A stretch of DNA of 64,000 nucleotides from Hansfordia pulvinata (taxonomy: Eukaryota > Ascomycota > Sordariomycetes > Xylariales), in assembly GCA_006538405.1 (NCBI GenBank), contig BJKQ01000011.1:1117501-1181500 (forward strand), written 5' to 3'. The stretch's first letter is position 1. Each line of letters opens with the position of its first letter. Under the pieces are notes generated by a model. That model worked only from the letters and a program-made list of their open reading frames with translations. It was not told where the DNA came from and made no database searches. A program made the translations under genes and the position numbers. Positions 13,201 to 24,793 of the stretch are shown one piece after another.

Positions 13201-16097
13201 TGAAAGAAGTAATGATGGCAATATTAGGGAGGGGGGTTAGGATGTTTTTGCCAGGCCGCGTTGACCGGCATCGTGAGCCACGATGGGCGGATGCGTGAGT
13301 GGTGGGTGGTGGGTGAGAGGTGAGTGATGCTCTATCAGAGAAGTACGAGTACGTTAGGTACTCAAGGAGATACTCGAGCCAGTATCTTCTCTCTCTTTGC
13401 ATGCATGTCAATGTCATTCACTCACTCGAACGCGTAAACCCAACCGACCTGTGGAATGGGCGATCTGGCCGGCCGTAGTTCGAGTAGAGTAATACTCGTC
13501 ACTAAAAGACCCGCAGCCCGTCCCACGCGTAAAGTGCACTCTGGCGGCGCGGCCGTGTCACTTGAGACAGCATGAATCCAGGGTCCAGCAAAAGGAACCA
13601 CCGACGGGGCCCTGCGTGCCACCTCTTCTCATCACCCGCTGGGCTACGACCAAGTCTATCGAGTGGATACATCTTCAAGTATCTGTGAGGAGTAGGTAAG
13701 GTATGTAGGCATCCGTACTTGTGCATCTCTGCTCGTGGCCAGTCAAGTGAGGTATGTGAATATAGCGCCGAGGACCGAGTCAGTCATCCGTCCGTCGGCA
13801 CAGTCAACCGCCCATCACTAGCCAGCCAGCCAACAAGGGCCTTGTCCCCTTCGGCAGCCCTCGCTTTGCTCGCTCGCCGTAGCTTCTGTGCGCCCGCCTG
13901 ACTCGGGCTTCCCGTGGCCACCGACTCAGCATCTCAGCCCGATTCTCACCCTTAGCCTCAGCACCTTGCCCATCACGATTGCTCTTCGGCTCGGCTCGCT
14001 CCCTGGTCGATGCTCGCCCGTCTCCGCGGCCCGCAGTCCCAGGCGACCAGGCCAATCGTCCCGCCGCCCGTGACGACATGCTGGGCGGGAGCCCTGACAC
14101 ATGCACATTGGGAGTTCCGCGCCCGCAGTCAGTCATTCAGAATCGAGTCCTCCCGTGCGAGCATTCTTGGTCGCTGGCGGCCCAGCAGTTCAGTGCTTGG
14201 GGCATTTGAAATCCCCGCGGCCCCCCCAAGTGTTTACCATCGTGGAATGTCCGCCAGGCGAGTCACTCGCAGGGAGGTGCGTCCGACTGCCGGTCAGTCG
14301 CCCGGTAGTACTCGGAGTAAGAGTAGAACTCCAAAGAGCTCTCGTCTCGCGTGTAGCACTGCACTCTTCTTGTTCTTCTCTCCCGCCTAGACGCCCTGCG
14401 GCCCGTGATATATGCTGGGCAGTGACGCAGCAGCGGACGCTCTCTGTCTTTCTGGCTCCTCTGCTCTGCTCCGTTGACTTTCCTGTTCTCTGGGAGCTCA
14501 CTGCCTTTATTCGTTGTATGGGGCCAGTGGCGCCGTGTTTCACGCCAGCAAGTTGCGTGTTCTCCTCCCGCAGCGGTATCCCGTCCGGTCCGCGTCTACT
14601 TTTAGCCGGCCCCGGCAGCCTCACCGGTCCTCGTCTGGCCTTCTCGCGACGGGAGACTTGGCTGAACATTACATTGTGTCAGGTGCCGGCGCAGGCCACT
14701 TCGGGCGCCCGTGTAGCTGCCAGGTGAGAGAACCAGGGCAGTCTTGTGGTTATCTTATATATCTGCCCGAGGATTACTCTCGACGACTCGGGGATTTCGG
14801 CTTGAGAAGCACGATCTGAGGCATGCTGTCGGCCTTGGCCGGTCTCTCGTATTTGTCGAAGAGATGCCCGTGGTCTGCAGGCTTATTCAGTCGGCACGCC
14901 GTTCACACGTTCAACTCGCCAAAGTTCTCGTCGGTTTCACAATCTACCACTTCGGCTATCATGTTTTGTATGGACTGACCCAGCATGACCGCAAGTACCG
15001 ATATTGACGGGACGCAGCCACTCTGTGAAAAAGATACAGTGCTTTACCCTGCTTACTTGGAGACCTTCGGGGCATTTACTCCGTATACTTATCAGACGTT
15101 ATCCATGGTGCTTGTTAGGCACGGAGGAGGCGTGGAAGAGCAATTGTTTCTCGTCAGTGCCTTTCATATTGACCGTAATCTACGTAGTGGTCATACAAAA
15201 GAGGTAATAAATGCTGCCTCAATCGCATTTGACGGGCCAGCTATTTCTGCTGATACAAATGAGTGCGCCATATGCTTACCTTCAGGTTGTTTTATGTTTC
15301 TATAATGGCGACTATGCAAGTTCAAGAACCTCAGTGTCGCAGACACCATTTATTCTCTGTACCGACCCGCTCGTAGAGCTATGCATTGCGAAGCTGTGCT
15401 CACAGGCGCTGCACCGACCAGCTTTACTTCTTAACCCCGTCGTAGCTACATCTAGCAGGTAGTATAACAGCCGGCCCCGGCGTTGACTGGATCTTGTCGA
15501 AGAGGCGAGGTAGGTCGTACGGACTCGCCAGCTGTAGACTTGGTCGATATCCTGGGTATCGATAAAGTAGTTGACGCCACTTCTCGGACCAGTCAAACGG
15601 TAGAAAGCACAATACTGGTTTCATCTCCTCTTCTACGCATGCCTTTCTCTTCTGAGTCCGTAACTTAGCCTAGCGGTAGGCTCATAGACCAGTCTCTGGC
15701 TATCGGAGAGGTGGCTTGTTCCTCCTCTCTTCGTCGCTCACCCAGAGCAGCACAAAAGATGTACGGCTTGGTTCTGACGGTTGGGTCGCTCAACTGATAC
15801 GACCTCGACCAGCCAGCGGCCACGTTTGGACAAGACCGTGTAAACCCCGACAGCTCGCATTGTTGCTTTGCAGGACGACTGGCAATGGGCGAGGCTCTCG
15901 ACCTCGGAGCCGATTCACTCGACCGACCTCATTGAACGTCGGTAGACACCCGAAACCCACACATCCAACCTCACGGCCGGGACCGAAGTCAGAACGCGCA
16001 CACAGCCCAAAGCGCAAAACACCAAACAAGTCCGAGCCCATCTTATCTACGCTTAAGGTCTACAAGTTCACGTACTCAAGCCATACGGGATTCGCCC

Positions 16098-16115
16098 GGG
16101 GGGGGGGGGGGGGGG
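16098..16115 (+). repeat. 18-G homopolymer
   Basis: An uninterrupted run of 18 G in intergenic DNA, one of seven G/C runs of 10 or more in the window. Confidence 0.9.
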
Positions 16116-19100
16116 TTATTATCAACACGCGCGCAGCGACCAGACCGATCCGGCCAACAAGACCGGCGTGCAATCGTGAAGGCGCGGCACTGCACTGGCC
16201 CCGACCACCGAGAACGAAGCTCGAGGAGAAGAGCTTCTCGCGACACGTGCGCAACCCGGCGGCTCTGATGGTGGCAGCGATGAACTTTGATCCGACCACC
16301 CACACCCAGAACCTCGAGAGATAGATAGCCTGCCCTACGTACCTGCCTCGTCAACCATATCGAGGCCTTGCCCGAACCGAGCCCGCAGCGCACGCCTTCT
16401 TTCCCAGATCGGCTGATGTGTACGCGAACACTCCCAACCAAGAAGATTGAAGTCTCTTCTCGCTGATGGAGAGACGCGGGCAGACGAGGCGCCCCCCCGC
16501 CCGCTACCTGCCAAAGTGCGCCGTGGTCGTCGTCGGCAGATATGCCCACGTGCCACTTCACGAGGCCTACCCGCCAGTATGCTCGCACTCATACCGCAGA
16601 CCGCTCCAATGCCCTATCTGCCGTCGGTCGACTCGCATGCCGTCATCGAGGTGACGGGCGAGGCAAGCCCGTGCGCCCATGGGCCCGTGCGTGCGGTTGC
16701 TCGTCCTCCCCCGGCAGCATCGATGATGGCCACTGGCGCAGTATCGGCAACAGTGTCTGCTGGCCGCCTGCGATCTCTTGACTGGGTCTCTACTCTGCAA
16801 GCGGCGTCAACGATCCCACAAGTCGCGGAAGACGTCGTCTGCTTCACCCGTACAGGCGATGCGGCGCATCGTTGACAACGAGGCTTGGGCTAGCTACGTA
16901 GTGGTTTGGAAGAAGAAGAGCACTCGGAGGCACAAGTATGAAAGCGCGGTCATCTCGAGAGCGGGCTCCACGATCATCAGTGGTGGGACTGCCCAGGTCG
17001 GCTACTTGGAAGGAGGGCGGTTTTCCTTGGCTCCTGTGTTGTTTTGGCAGGCAGTAGCAGCAGAGGAAACCCGGCGGCGCGTTTCGGGACGGGCGAAGAT
17101 CGCGTCACAGATCACCTCCCCCGGGACCTGTCCACCCGCCGAAACGCAGGTATTGACGATCAGGGCTGGGCTGTTGGCTGTCAGTCGTCCGTTCGTCGGC
17201 AGCCATCCCAAGCGCGCTCTCTCCCCGTTTCCCGATTTGCAGTGTTTGGTCTGGCAGGATCACACGCACGTAGCACCGGCACCATCAAAACAAACCGTAA
17301 CGCTCGTACTACCACCGGGGAGGGCATGATCTGTCGCGAGGCGCGCGTCTGAGCAGGCGAGACGGACGACCCGAGGGTTGGCGAGCCGCCTTAGTGCGCC
17401 CCAACAGGCGCGCTGCAAGCCACCCAAAAGCCACCGGTTCGTGAGTTTTGAAGGGACAGAACAGAGTGCGGTTCGTGGGACAGACACGGAAGCATGCAAG
17501 TCGCACACAGGAAGCACACCGCACACGGGCGGCGTGCGAGCGACGGCGTCGAGTGCGTCCATCACTGCCGCCCTGTTGGCGCCGCCGACTAGGCAATGCA
17601 GGCAAGCAATCCACGCCGTTATCCCCGACCACGAGTCCGCGCACGTTGGCGGGCGCCGACCGTTGCTCAGGCGCCTGTATGCCTGTCGCACACATACTCG
17701 CAGCTGCTTACTATGTCTGCCCTATAGAAGCAGACGCAGACTTGCCTGGCAGTCTGGCTGCTGGTGGGCACATTGCCTGCGAAGACTTAGTTAGTAGGAA
17801 GCCTTAGAGTCTCGTACTCATAGCAGGACCACCATGGAGCGGCTGTGCGCGCGATGTAACCAGCAGACAAGAACCCGATTGGGACATGGTTGGTGCCGTC
17901 CGAGGCAACGTTGAATCCTGTGGCGATGCCAACGGCGGGGCCTAGCGAACGGCTGCCTGGCTCGAGCTGAGATGCTTTGGGCTGTTGGCCCTGCTGAGAC
18001 AAGTCGGGCAGTAGCCTTGCTGATGAAGGCACTGCTGCGGTCAGGTCATCCGCTGCCGTTGATCCTGGGCCCGCGTCTCTCGTGAGGCCGCAGACCCAAT
18101 AGCACCCCCAAGAGCTGAGAGCAGCAGCTGTCGCCGTCTCACAATGGCACACCACTACCGAGTCGAGTCGAGAGCAACATGCAGGAGACTCGTTTCCGGA
18201 TCGGGAAGCTGTCTTGGGCGCGTACGAGTATCAGTATGAGTACCACCCAGCACGAACCTCTTCAACCACTCGAGTTTTCTGTAAATCCATGAACGGGTCT
18301 CAGCAGCAGCAGCCCCTTGGACCAGTCGTGTGCTGCCATTTAGACGGGCAGACTGGCGGTCTCAAGAGTGGCCCGGGTGACCCGGGTGGCCCGAGACATC
18401 TCTCCCCGCGCCACGAGGGCGATCATTTGGCTGGCTGCGAACCCGATTGATGAAGAAGCTAATAAGTGCGAGCCCCAGTGCGCGTGTCACGCCCAGAAGT
18501 GACCGTCCGAGGACCAAGCCGGGCGAATGTCATGTACGGGCCCTTTTTCTAGAGAAAACATTTTTCTGACGCGTCCAGACTATTACGGGCCCTGGGGTCG
18601 CTGACCACTTGGCATGGAGAGAAAGGTGGGCGGCTCATCTGTACGAGTGCCAGTAGCGCCGGCGCAAAAGGAGCCGAGCGCGACACGATCCGGGGCAGCC
18701 GTGACCTGCTTCGCCTGCCTTGAGTGTTCGCCTGGTGAAGACAAACTCCGGACGAGTATAAGACGGGCAGTGCGCCATCCAAAGTCATGATGCCGTCTTT
18801 GGCGTCTAGTCTTTGGAGGCCGACGATGAGTACTGTGAGCGAGGCCGAGAGGGGACACACGAGTCGTTCCTTGGTCTGGGTTGTGGTGTGAGGTGTGGAC
18901 GCACACCCCCTTCCCTAATCCAGCTTCTAAATCTGGACCTTCTGCGGCAGTGGTAGGTCTTGAAGGGGCAGTATGAGAGCGCAATGACGTCCGCCTGGTC
19001 TGGCGTGTCGGGTGAGCGTCTCCTGTCGATGCGTACGGAGTATGTCGTCGACCAAGCCGGGGCAAGTTGCTGCCACCGCCGTTGCTGTCGTAGCCATGGA

Positions 19101-19768
19101 CAACGACTTGCTCCCTCCCGCCCAACTGTACTCCGTAATCTGTACGAGTACTGCTGATGCCTGCGCATGAAGCGGGCACTTGGCCGGCAGCGCAGCCCTG
19201 TTTGAATTAGAAGAATCACCGCGGCGGGCGGGCTGGCGAGTGGCAGGCATCCCTGGCGGCGCAATGTCGGGAGCGCAGTGCCGGGGCGTGGGCATTGCCG
19301 AGTGATAATGTCGCCAGTCCCGGAGGGGCCTAGGCCGGTAGGTGGCCCAAGCCGCTCTCTTCTGGTCGTCCCGCGGTCGTAGGCTGGCCCGGGCAAACCA
19401 AGGACCGTGGTAGGCCTGGATCACAGCCACCTCCTGGACTGCGATGCTGTTGCCATTGCTGGTCGTGCTGCCTGCAACAAATAGCACGGCACTCACCCGG
19501 TGGCCGGCCTCGTACCCATACAAAGGTGGAATGTTGGAATCTCTCGCTGCCACTCTCCGTTATTGCTCCGCAGCTTGTGACACAAGTGGCTGGTGAACAG
19601 GCGGGAGAAATGGTGTGCGAGAGATACCGTGACGCTGTATGACCGTGGAGCTGGAACTCGTTGGGAGCCTTTTCTTCCGATGCGCCATTGGCCTGCTCGA
19701 TAGTCTGTGACTGACGATGAGTTTTAGAGCCAACCCTGATTGATGATCCGCCTTCTGGGGCTGTGGAC

Positions 19769-19792
19769 GTGGGCGTGGGCGTGGGCGTGGGC
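19769..19792 (+). repeat. GTGGGC hexamer tandem repeat, 4 copies
   Basis: Four perfect head-to-tail GTGGGC units in intergenic DNA, with no coding context that I can support. Confidence 0.8.
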
Positions 19793-21012
19793 TGCCAGCC
19801 GTTGCTGCTCGTCGTAAGGGTACGGAGTACGTGGAATGAGCACCAAGGGGTGGGCCGGTGGTGATCTGGCGGAGGCACCGTTATTGGCGAGTTGGCCCCT
19901 CGGTACGTACCCGCGTCAAATAGAGTCTGTCGCGCGAATCCGCGATACGAGGTGGACCCCTGCTCGATGTGATGGAAGCCGGTGACAATAGTGATGCATA
20001 CTGACAAAAGGCAAGTGGGGGGTAAAGTCACGGCATTGAACAGGGGCACCGCATCTCCTCTAACCATCCTGGGCCAGGACCCGTTGGCGCGTGCCATTTA
20101 GGGCGTAGCGCTTCAAGTGGCAGCCCCTGTTCCATTGGATTCTGCTTGGTAGCGCCCAGTCAGCATTTGTACCGGTACGCTCGGCTGAGGCGACGCTGGG
20201 GTGGCCTCGCGCGTCAGCTCGGCCGACAAGGCGTATCGAGACTCGAGAGCCAGGCCCCGTTGGCCAGGCTGGCGTCTCCCCTGGGTCTTGGGCACCCACT
20301 CGCACCCGCTCCCAAATCCACTCACTCCTACTACTCCCACACCCACTCCCACTGCCGACCACGAGGCACAGCATAGCACAAGACACTCACGCCGGCACGC
20401 CGCGCTGCTGCCATCCGCTCGTTCGCTCTCTCACCCTCACTCTCGGCCTGCCCTGCTCATGGTCCTTGTTTCGTATGTCACTCGTTGATTATTACCCGCC
20501 TCCTCCCGAGATAACTCACCTTCGTTTCCCCTTCCCTCTCGTTTCCGCCCCCAGCTGTCGCCGACGTGATTGTCTGCCATTGTTGCACGCATCTGTACAA
20601 CAGCAACCACTAGCACACGTACACACGCACGCACGCCCGCGCAACTACGATTGCCCTGGGACTCGCCTCGTCTCGTCCCGTCTCATCTCATCTCATCTCG
20701 TGTCCCCTTCTGGCCCAGCCCGGCCTTACACCTCGGCGCCGTCGGCCGGCCCTTATCTAACAAAACCCGGCCTCCGCCCACTCGAGCCGCCTCGCATTCC
20801 TCCCACCCTCCGCCTTTGTCTCGCTCGCCACACGACGCCGTGTACCAGGTGGTGGCGACTCAAAGGAACACTCGACGCAAACAATAATCCGCGCCCTTTC
20901 AAGCAACAACCCGTTTGTGCTGGTCATCGCTATTCAACCGCCGCCCTCCCGGCCCTGACGCCTCCGCACTCTGTCTTCTACCCACTACAGATCACCAACC
21001 TCAACCATCACG

Positions 21013-21924
21013 ATGCACTCTACTCGTCTCAACCAGCTCCTCCTGCTGGCCCTCGTCGGCGCGCCCCTGGGCCACACCCTCGATGCCCAGGTCTACGGCC
21101 AAGTTCTCCATGAGAACACCGTAGACAAGCGACAGATCAGCATCCCCGTCGTCGACCTTCCCACCGCCACCAACAGTGGCTCCGGCAGCTCACCCACGTC
21201 CGCCGACGATGACACCACCTCTGAAGACACCACCGACTCTCCCACCAGCTCTCCCACCGATTCGGCCACCGACTCGCCCACCGACTCGCCCACCACCAAC
21301 TCGCCAACCACCACGCCGCGAACCACCACCGCTGCTGACCCGACCACAACGGACGATCCGTCGCCCACAACGGGCGGCTCCAGCCCGACGACTGGCGGCT
21401 CTGGCACGACCCCCTCTGCCGACCCTACCAACACTGACAGCCCCTCCAGCTCTCCTGGAGCTACGGGCGGCTCTGGCGCGACCACCACTGCTGCCCCCAA
21501 GCCCACCACGCGCACCGAGACCAAGATCTTCACTTCGACCATGGAGAACGGCTCTGTGACCACTGGTCAGACCACTGCGACTTCAGTTTCCACCCCCACC
21601 TCCTTGTCTAGCGGCGACAACCCTACCGACGACTCGTCTTCCGGGCCTTCTCCCCAGACCAAGAGCATCATTGGTGGTGTCGTGGGCGGTGTCGGTGGCG
21701 CTATCGTTCTGGCTGTGGCTGCCATCATGTGGTGGCGCCTGCGCAACAAGAAGCGCAACTCTGCGGGTGACGACGACCTTGTTGGAGGCTACGGCGCCGG
21801 CTTTGCCAACCCTGGCACGGCCGAGAAGAACGAGGTCACCGGGAGCACCGGTCGCAGCCCCTTCCAGAGCACGCTCGAGAGCTACCACGCGCCAACCCAG
21901 ACCAACGCCGCGTCCAACTTCTAA
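21013..21924 (+). CDS. mucin-like single-pass membrane protein (Mid2/WSC-like architecture)
   Basis: This is a single-exon gene of 303 aa. Residues 1 to about 24 form a signal peptide (LLLLALVGAPLGHTLDA). A dibasic KR near residue 40 (VDKRQ) could be a Kex2-type site. Residues 45-215 are very rich in Ser/Thr/Pro with repeated TDSPT-type units, typical of a heavily O-mannosylated stalk. A glycine-rich transmembrane helix follows at about 219-239, then a basic stop-transfer stretch (RLRNKKR) and a 60-residue cytosolic tail. This layout matches fungal cell-wall stress sensors and related surface mucins. No WSC or cysteine domain is present, so the exact family is open. The translation start follows a long pyrimidine-rich leader. 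Confidence 0.85.
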   Translation: MHSTRLNQLLLLALVGAPLGHTLDAQVYGQVLHENTVDKRQISIPVVDLPTATNSGSGSSPTSADDDTTSEDTTDSPTSSPTDSATDSPTDSPTTNSPTTTPRTTTAADPTTTDDPSPTTGGSSPTTGGSGTTPSADPTNTDSPSSSPGATGGSGATTTAAPKPTTRTETKIFTSTMENGSVTTGQTTATSVSTPTSLSSGDNPTDDSSSGPSPQTKSIIGGVVGGVGGAIVLAVAAIMWWRLRNKKRNSAGDDDLVGGYGAGFANPGTAEKNEVTGSTGRSPFQSTLESYHAPTQTNAASNF

Positions 21925-23583
21925 GCCTCTGCTGGCCAGCCAACGGCCTCCAGTCTTGCCTATTCTCATGGCTTGATGGCGTTTTCATTTCATCTGACAT
22001 TCACGGCGTCGGTGGTTAGCACGGATTTTGCATTGCGTTGCGGCTTTAGCAAGGCACATGGTTCTTGTACATCTGGAGCCACCTGGCTCCGCATGTAGCA
22101 GGGGCTTATAGATAGTAGACGGAAGGCCTTCCCCAGTCGCAAGGCCAACCTCGTCTCGTGAAGGGATCGACGTTGACTGAGCGCTGGCACGGCCGAGCAC
22201 GAGTTCACCAAGTGACGAGGATCGGAAACGGCAGCCGGGCCCTGTGAAAGACGAACACTCGGCGGTGCCAGTGTCGCCAGCCCGGCTAGTCTTCGGAGAG
22301 GAATGATACCAAAAAGGGAAAAAGATGAATCTCTTTGTACAGCTTCTAATATCCCACCTTCTATTCTGTCTTAAATAGGTCAACACTTTCAACCTTGACT
22401 TTCGCTCCTGCTTTGATGGCCATTGAACCCATGTGAATCCCCTCGCCTTGGGCCTGATGTTGGTTACTCTCGACAGTTTTCAGCATTCGAGCGACCAAAG
22501 GCGCATCTGATCTATGGTGTGTACTGGTAATGTGCGGGTTTCGATCCTGGACTCCGTCTCCGAGTAGGGTTGGTCGATACCCCTGCCATCCCTGAACAGA
22601 CTGAAACCAAGACGCCCTCATGTCACCACCTTGTCTCCGATCCGACTTCACGGAGTTCCATCCCCCGGCACCGCTCCCGGGCGAAAGAATCAACAAATAC
22701 TTTGTGGACAGTAGCTGCGTCATCTGTAACGCGGCGATCTCAAAAGGTTGGCCTGCTCAGTGTCAACAACCCGCCGGTCGCGGCATTGCCTGCGTGAGGA
22801 CACTGGCAAAGATACTCTCTCTCGCCCTTCTCCTCTCGGCCGATGGTTTCGCGTGGGTTTGATATCCCGCTCGCTCTGCCAGCGAGTCGAGCGGCCCCGA
22901 CGAAAAGAGGCTGCCGACTCCAATTTAAGACTCTCGGTGCCACAGCCTGCCGCGACGCCTGCCGAGGAGGGGAGTTGGGCGAGGAGAAGGCAACGCTCGA
23001 GTGTTACCTTGCCGACCGCTGCATCTGGAGCTCAACGGGGTGGGCAGCTTGTGTGGAGGAATGCAACAGCATCGGTCCCCATCGCGTCTCTTCTTCGCTT
23101 TCTTCACAACCTTCCCTTCCCCCTTTTTCTTCACTCATCTCTCGTGAACGTCTCGCCACATCCGCACCATCTCCATCTTACTGTCGGAATTTCGGCCTCG
23201 CCCCTCTTGTGCGTGACTGCTGAAGCCACGCTACGAGTCCCGTCACTGGGCCATCTCCGCCCCCCGCCCCCATCCGCTCTCAGCAGAGGTGCCAGAGGGC
23301 GGAATCGGAGCGGCGCGCACTTGGCGGTCAATCCCCGTGAGGAGCGCGTTGCTCTCCGCCCCTGCCGGCACGTTCGTGGCGACCGGATCCAAATCTCTCT
23401 TCATTTGCGCAGTCTCGGAGGCTCACGGCCTCAGGGGGCGATATCCGGGTCTTTTGCGCCGCTCGGGGAATACCGGCTTCCTCTTTTTCAGGAACTCTGA
23501 GGGTGGCAGACTTCTGTCCCCGAGCAAGAGGGGGAAACGAGGCAAACACACGTCCGCGCTCCTCTCGTGAGCCCAGAGTCGAT
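21925..23583. other. intergenic, nothing supported
   Basis: This contains the 3' UTR of the mucin-like gene and the promoter of the small secreted protein gene. The overlapping frames at 22.7-23.5 kb are mutually exclusive, arginine/serine-rich shadows without domain signals. Confidence 0.55.
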
Positions 23584-24793
23584 ATGACTCGAACCGTCGT
23601 CGCGGTCATTATCACGCTGGCCCTCGCTACCTCACGGGCTCGTGGGAGGGTTGGCGGCGGCGAACTGGTTTTTCCGCGTCAACAGCAGAGCCAGCTTCTC
23701 CTGGCTGACCTACAGGTATTATCCCCCCTTTCAACCGTCTTCTTAACCAAAGGCGTCTTGTCATGTTTGTGGGAGGAGAGGAGTACGTGCACGTAGGTTC
23801 GTTTGCTGTCGGTCAGACGAGGAGCGGCAGGTGAGGATGGTGATCCAGATGACTGGCTGGGGTTGAGCTTTGAGTTTCAAGCGCGACGGAAGGGGTTGCT
23901 AACATGGAGTCGCAGGCTTTTACGGGACAGACTGGTGCGGCACCGCAGGCGGTAAGCTTTGTGCTATTTTCTGTTGCTTTGTTAACTTCATCTGTCTTGG
24001 CACACAGACCCATGGTCTCTCTTTCTCTCTCTGTCTCTCTTTGAAGATCGATTGTGTGTGCGTATCTCACTGTGTAGGCTCGGGTGTGACTGTGGTTTGT
24101 CCTGAATCTTCGAGCGAGAAGAGGATGTTGAAGCTGGAAAGGAGCGCGGGGAGATTGCTAATCCTCATCACGTACACCAGATCACGCACTCAACCATAGA
24201 CCCCAAGCGCCCATTCGAGGTAGAAGGCGATACATTTGTGAGGCCCCTCAACCCGTCGACTTGGGCTTGTACCCATTCGCCCATCACTCCGAACTTGCCA
24301 CCAAGGGGAAAGGGCACTCTGCAAGAGAGAACCGGCCTGACTCGTGGATTATACGTACAGGACAAATACTCGGATGCGGCGCAGCGGGCGTGTGACAACC
24401 AGAAGAACGCGTGCTCGGAGGCCTTCAACAGCAACGGCGACAAAGAGGCCGTTGGACTTGACGTTGGCGACTGCGACAAGCAAAACGGTGTGTTGTCGCC
24501 CTCCTCTCTTCCGTGCTTCTTGTGTTCGACTAGTCGCGCCCCTTTTTTGCTCCGTCTGTACACTTCATCCCTCTGTCCTCCCACCCACTAGTTCAACAAT
24601 TCCTTTCCCGCAGGACACCAGCACACAAGGTTTATCGAAGGTGGGTTAGCATCTACGGGGCAACAGTGACTGACACTCACTCTTCGCCCGCCGTGCAGAG
24701 GCGTGCAAGCAGGCGGCTCAATCGGCAACGGTGACGGCGTTTGCCGCGCAGACCACATCCGACGCCGACTTTGACTATTTCTGCGACTTGTGA
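23584..24793 (+). CDS. small secreted protein, six exons, five cysteines
   Basis: I assembled this gene by splice logic: exons 23584-23715, 23916-23951, 24181-24237, 24361-24487, 24614-24640 and 24699-24793. All introns are GT-AG. The branch-point matches I saw are GCTAAC, GCTAAT, CTGAC and CTGAC. The 474 nt divide exactly into 157 codons plus stop. Residues 1-21 look like a signal peptide (MTRTVVAVIITLALATSRARG). The mature part contains AFTGQTG, RPFEVEGDTF, ACDNQKNACSEAFN, VGDCDKQN and ends DYFCDL, with Cys at 86, 93, 113, 129 and 155. It resembles a family of uncharacterised small secreted fungal proteins, from memory only. Function is unknown: secreted effector or wall-associated protein. 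The fifth exon (27 nt) is the least certain; direct splicing of exon 4 to exon 6 also keeps frame. Confidence 0.78.

Larger units (their letters stand above)
9616..21012. other. 11.4-kb gene-poor stretch
   Basis: No open frame here shows signal peptide, domain, codon bias or splice logic that I can support. It holds the 5' UTR and promoter of the minus-strand scaffold gene (left end) and of the plus-strand membrane-protein gene (right end, pyrimidine-rich). It also holds a GTC microsatellite at 10.2 kb, purine-rich GGCA/GGAT short repeats at 11.08-11.17 kb, an 18-G run at 16.1 kb, four GTGGGC copies at 19.77 kb, and many TACTCGTA/TACGAGTA words. The part around 14.8-15.7 kb is visibly poorer in GC than its flanks. 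Confidence 0.55.

Noticed and set aside
14985..15305. A possible small gene (about 106 codons) in the GC-poorer patch
   Set aside because: No start context, introns or recognisable sequence; may be a relic, but it cannot be supported.
19330..20097. 255-codon minus-strand frame
   Set aside because: Contains the GTGGGC repeat read as Pro-Thr; no signal peptide, domain or codon bias.
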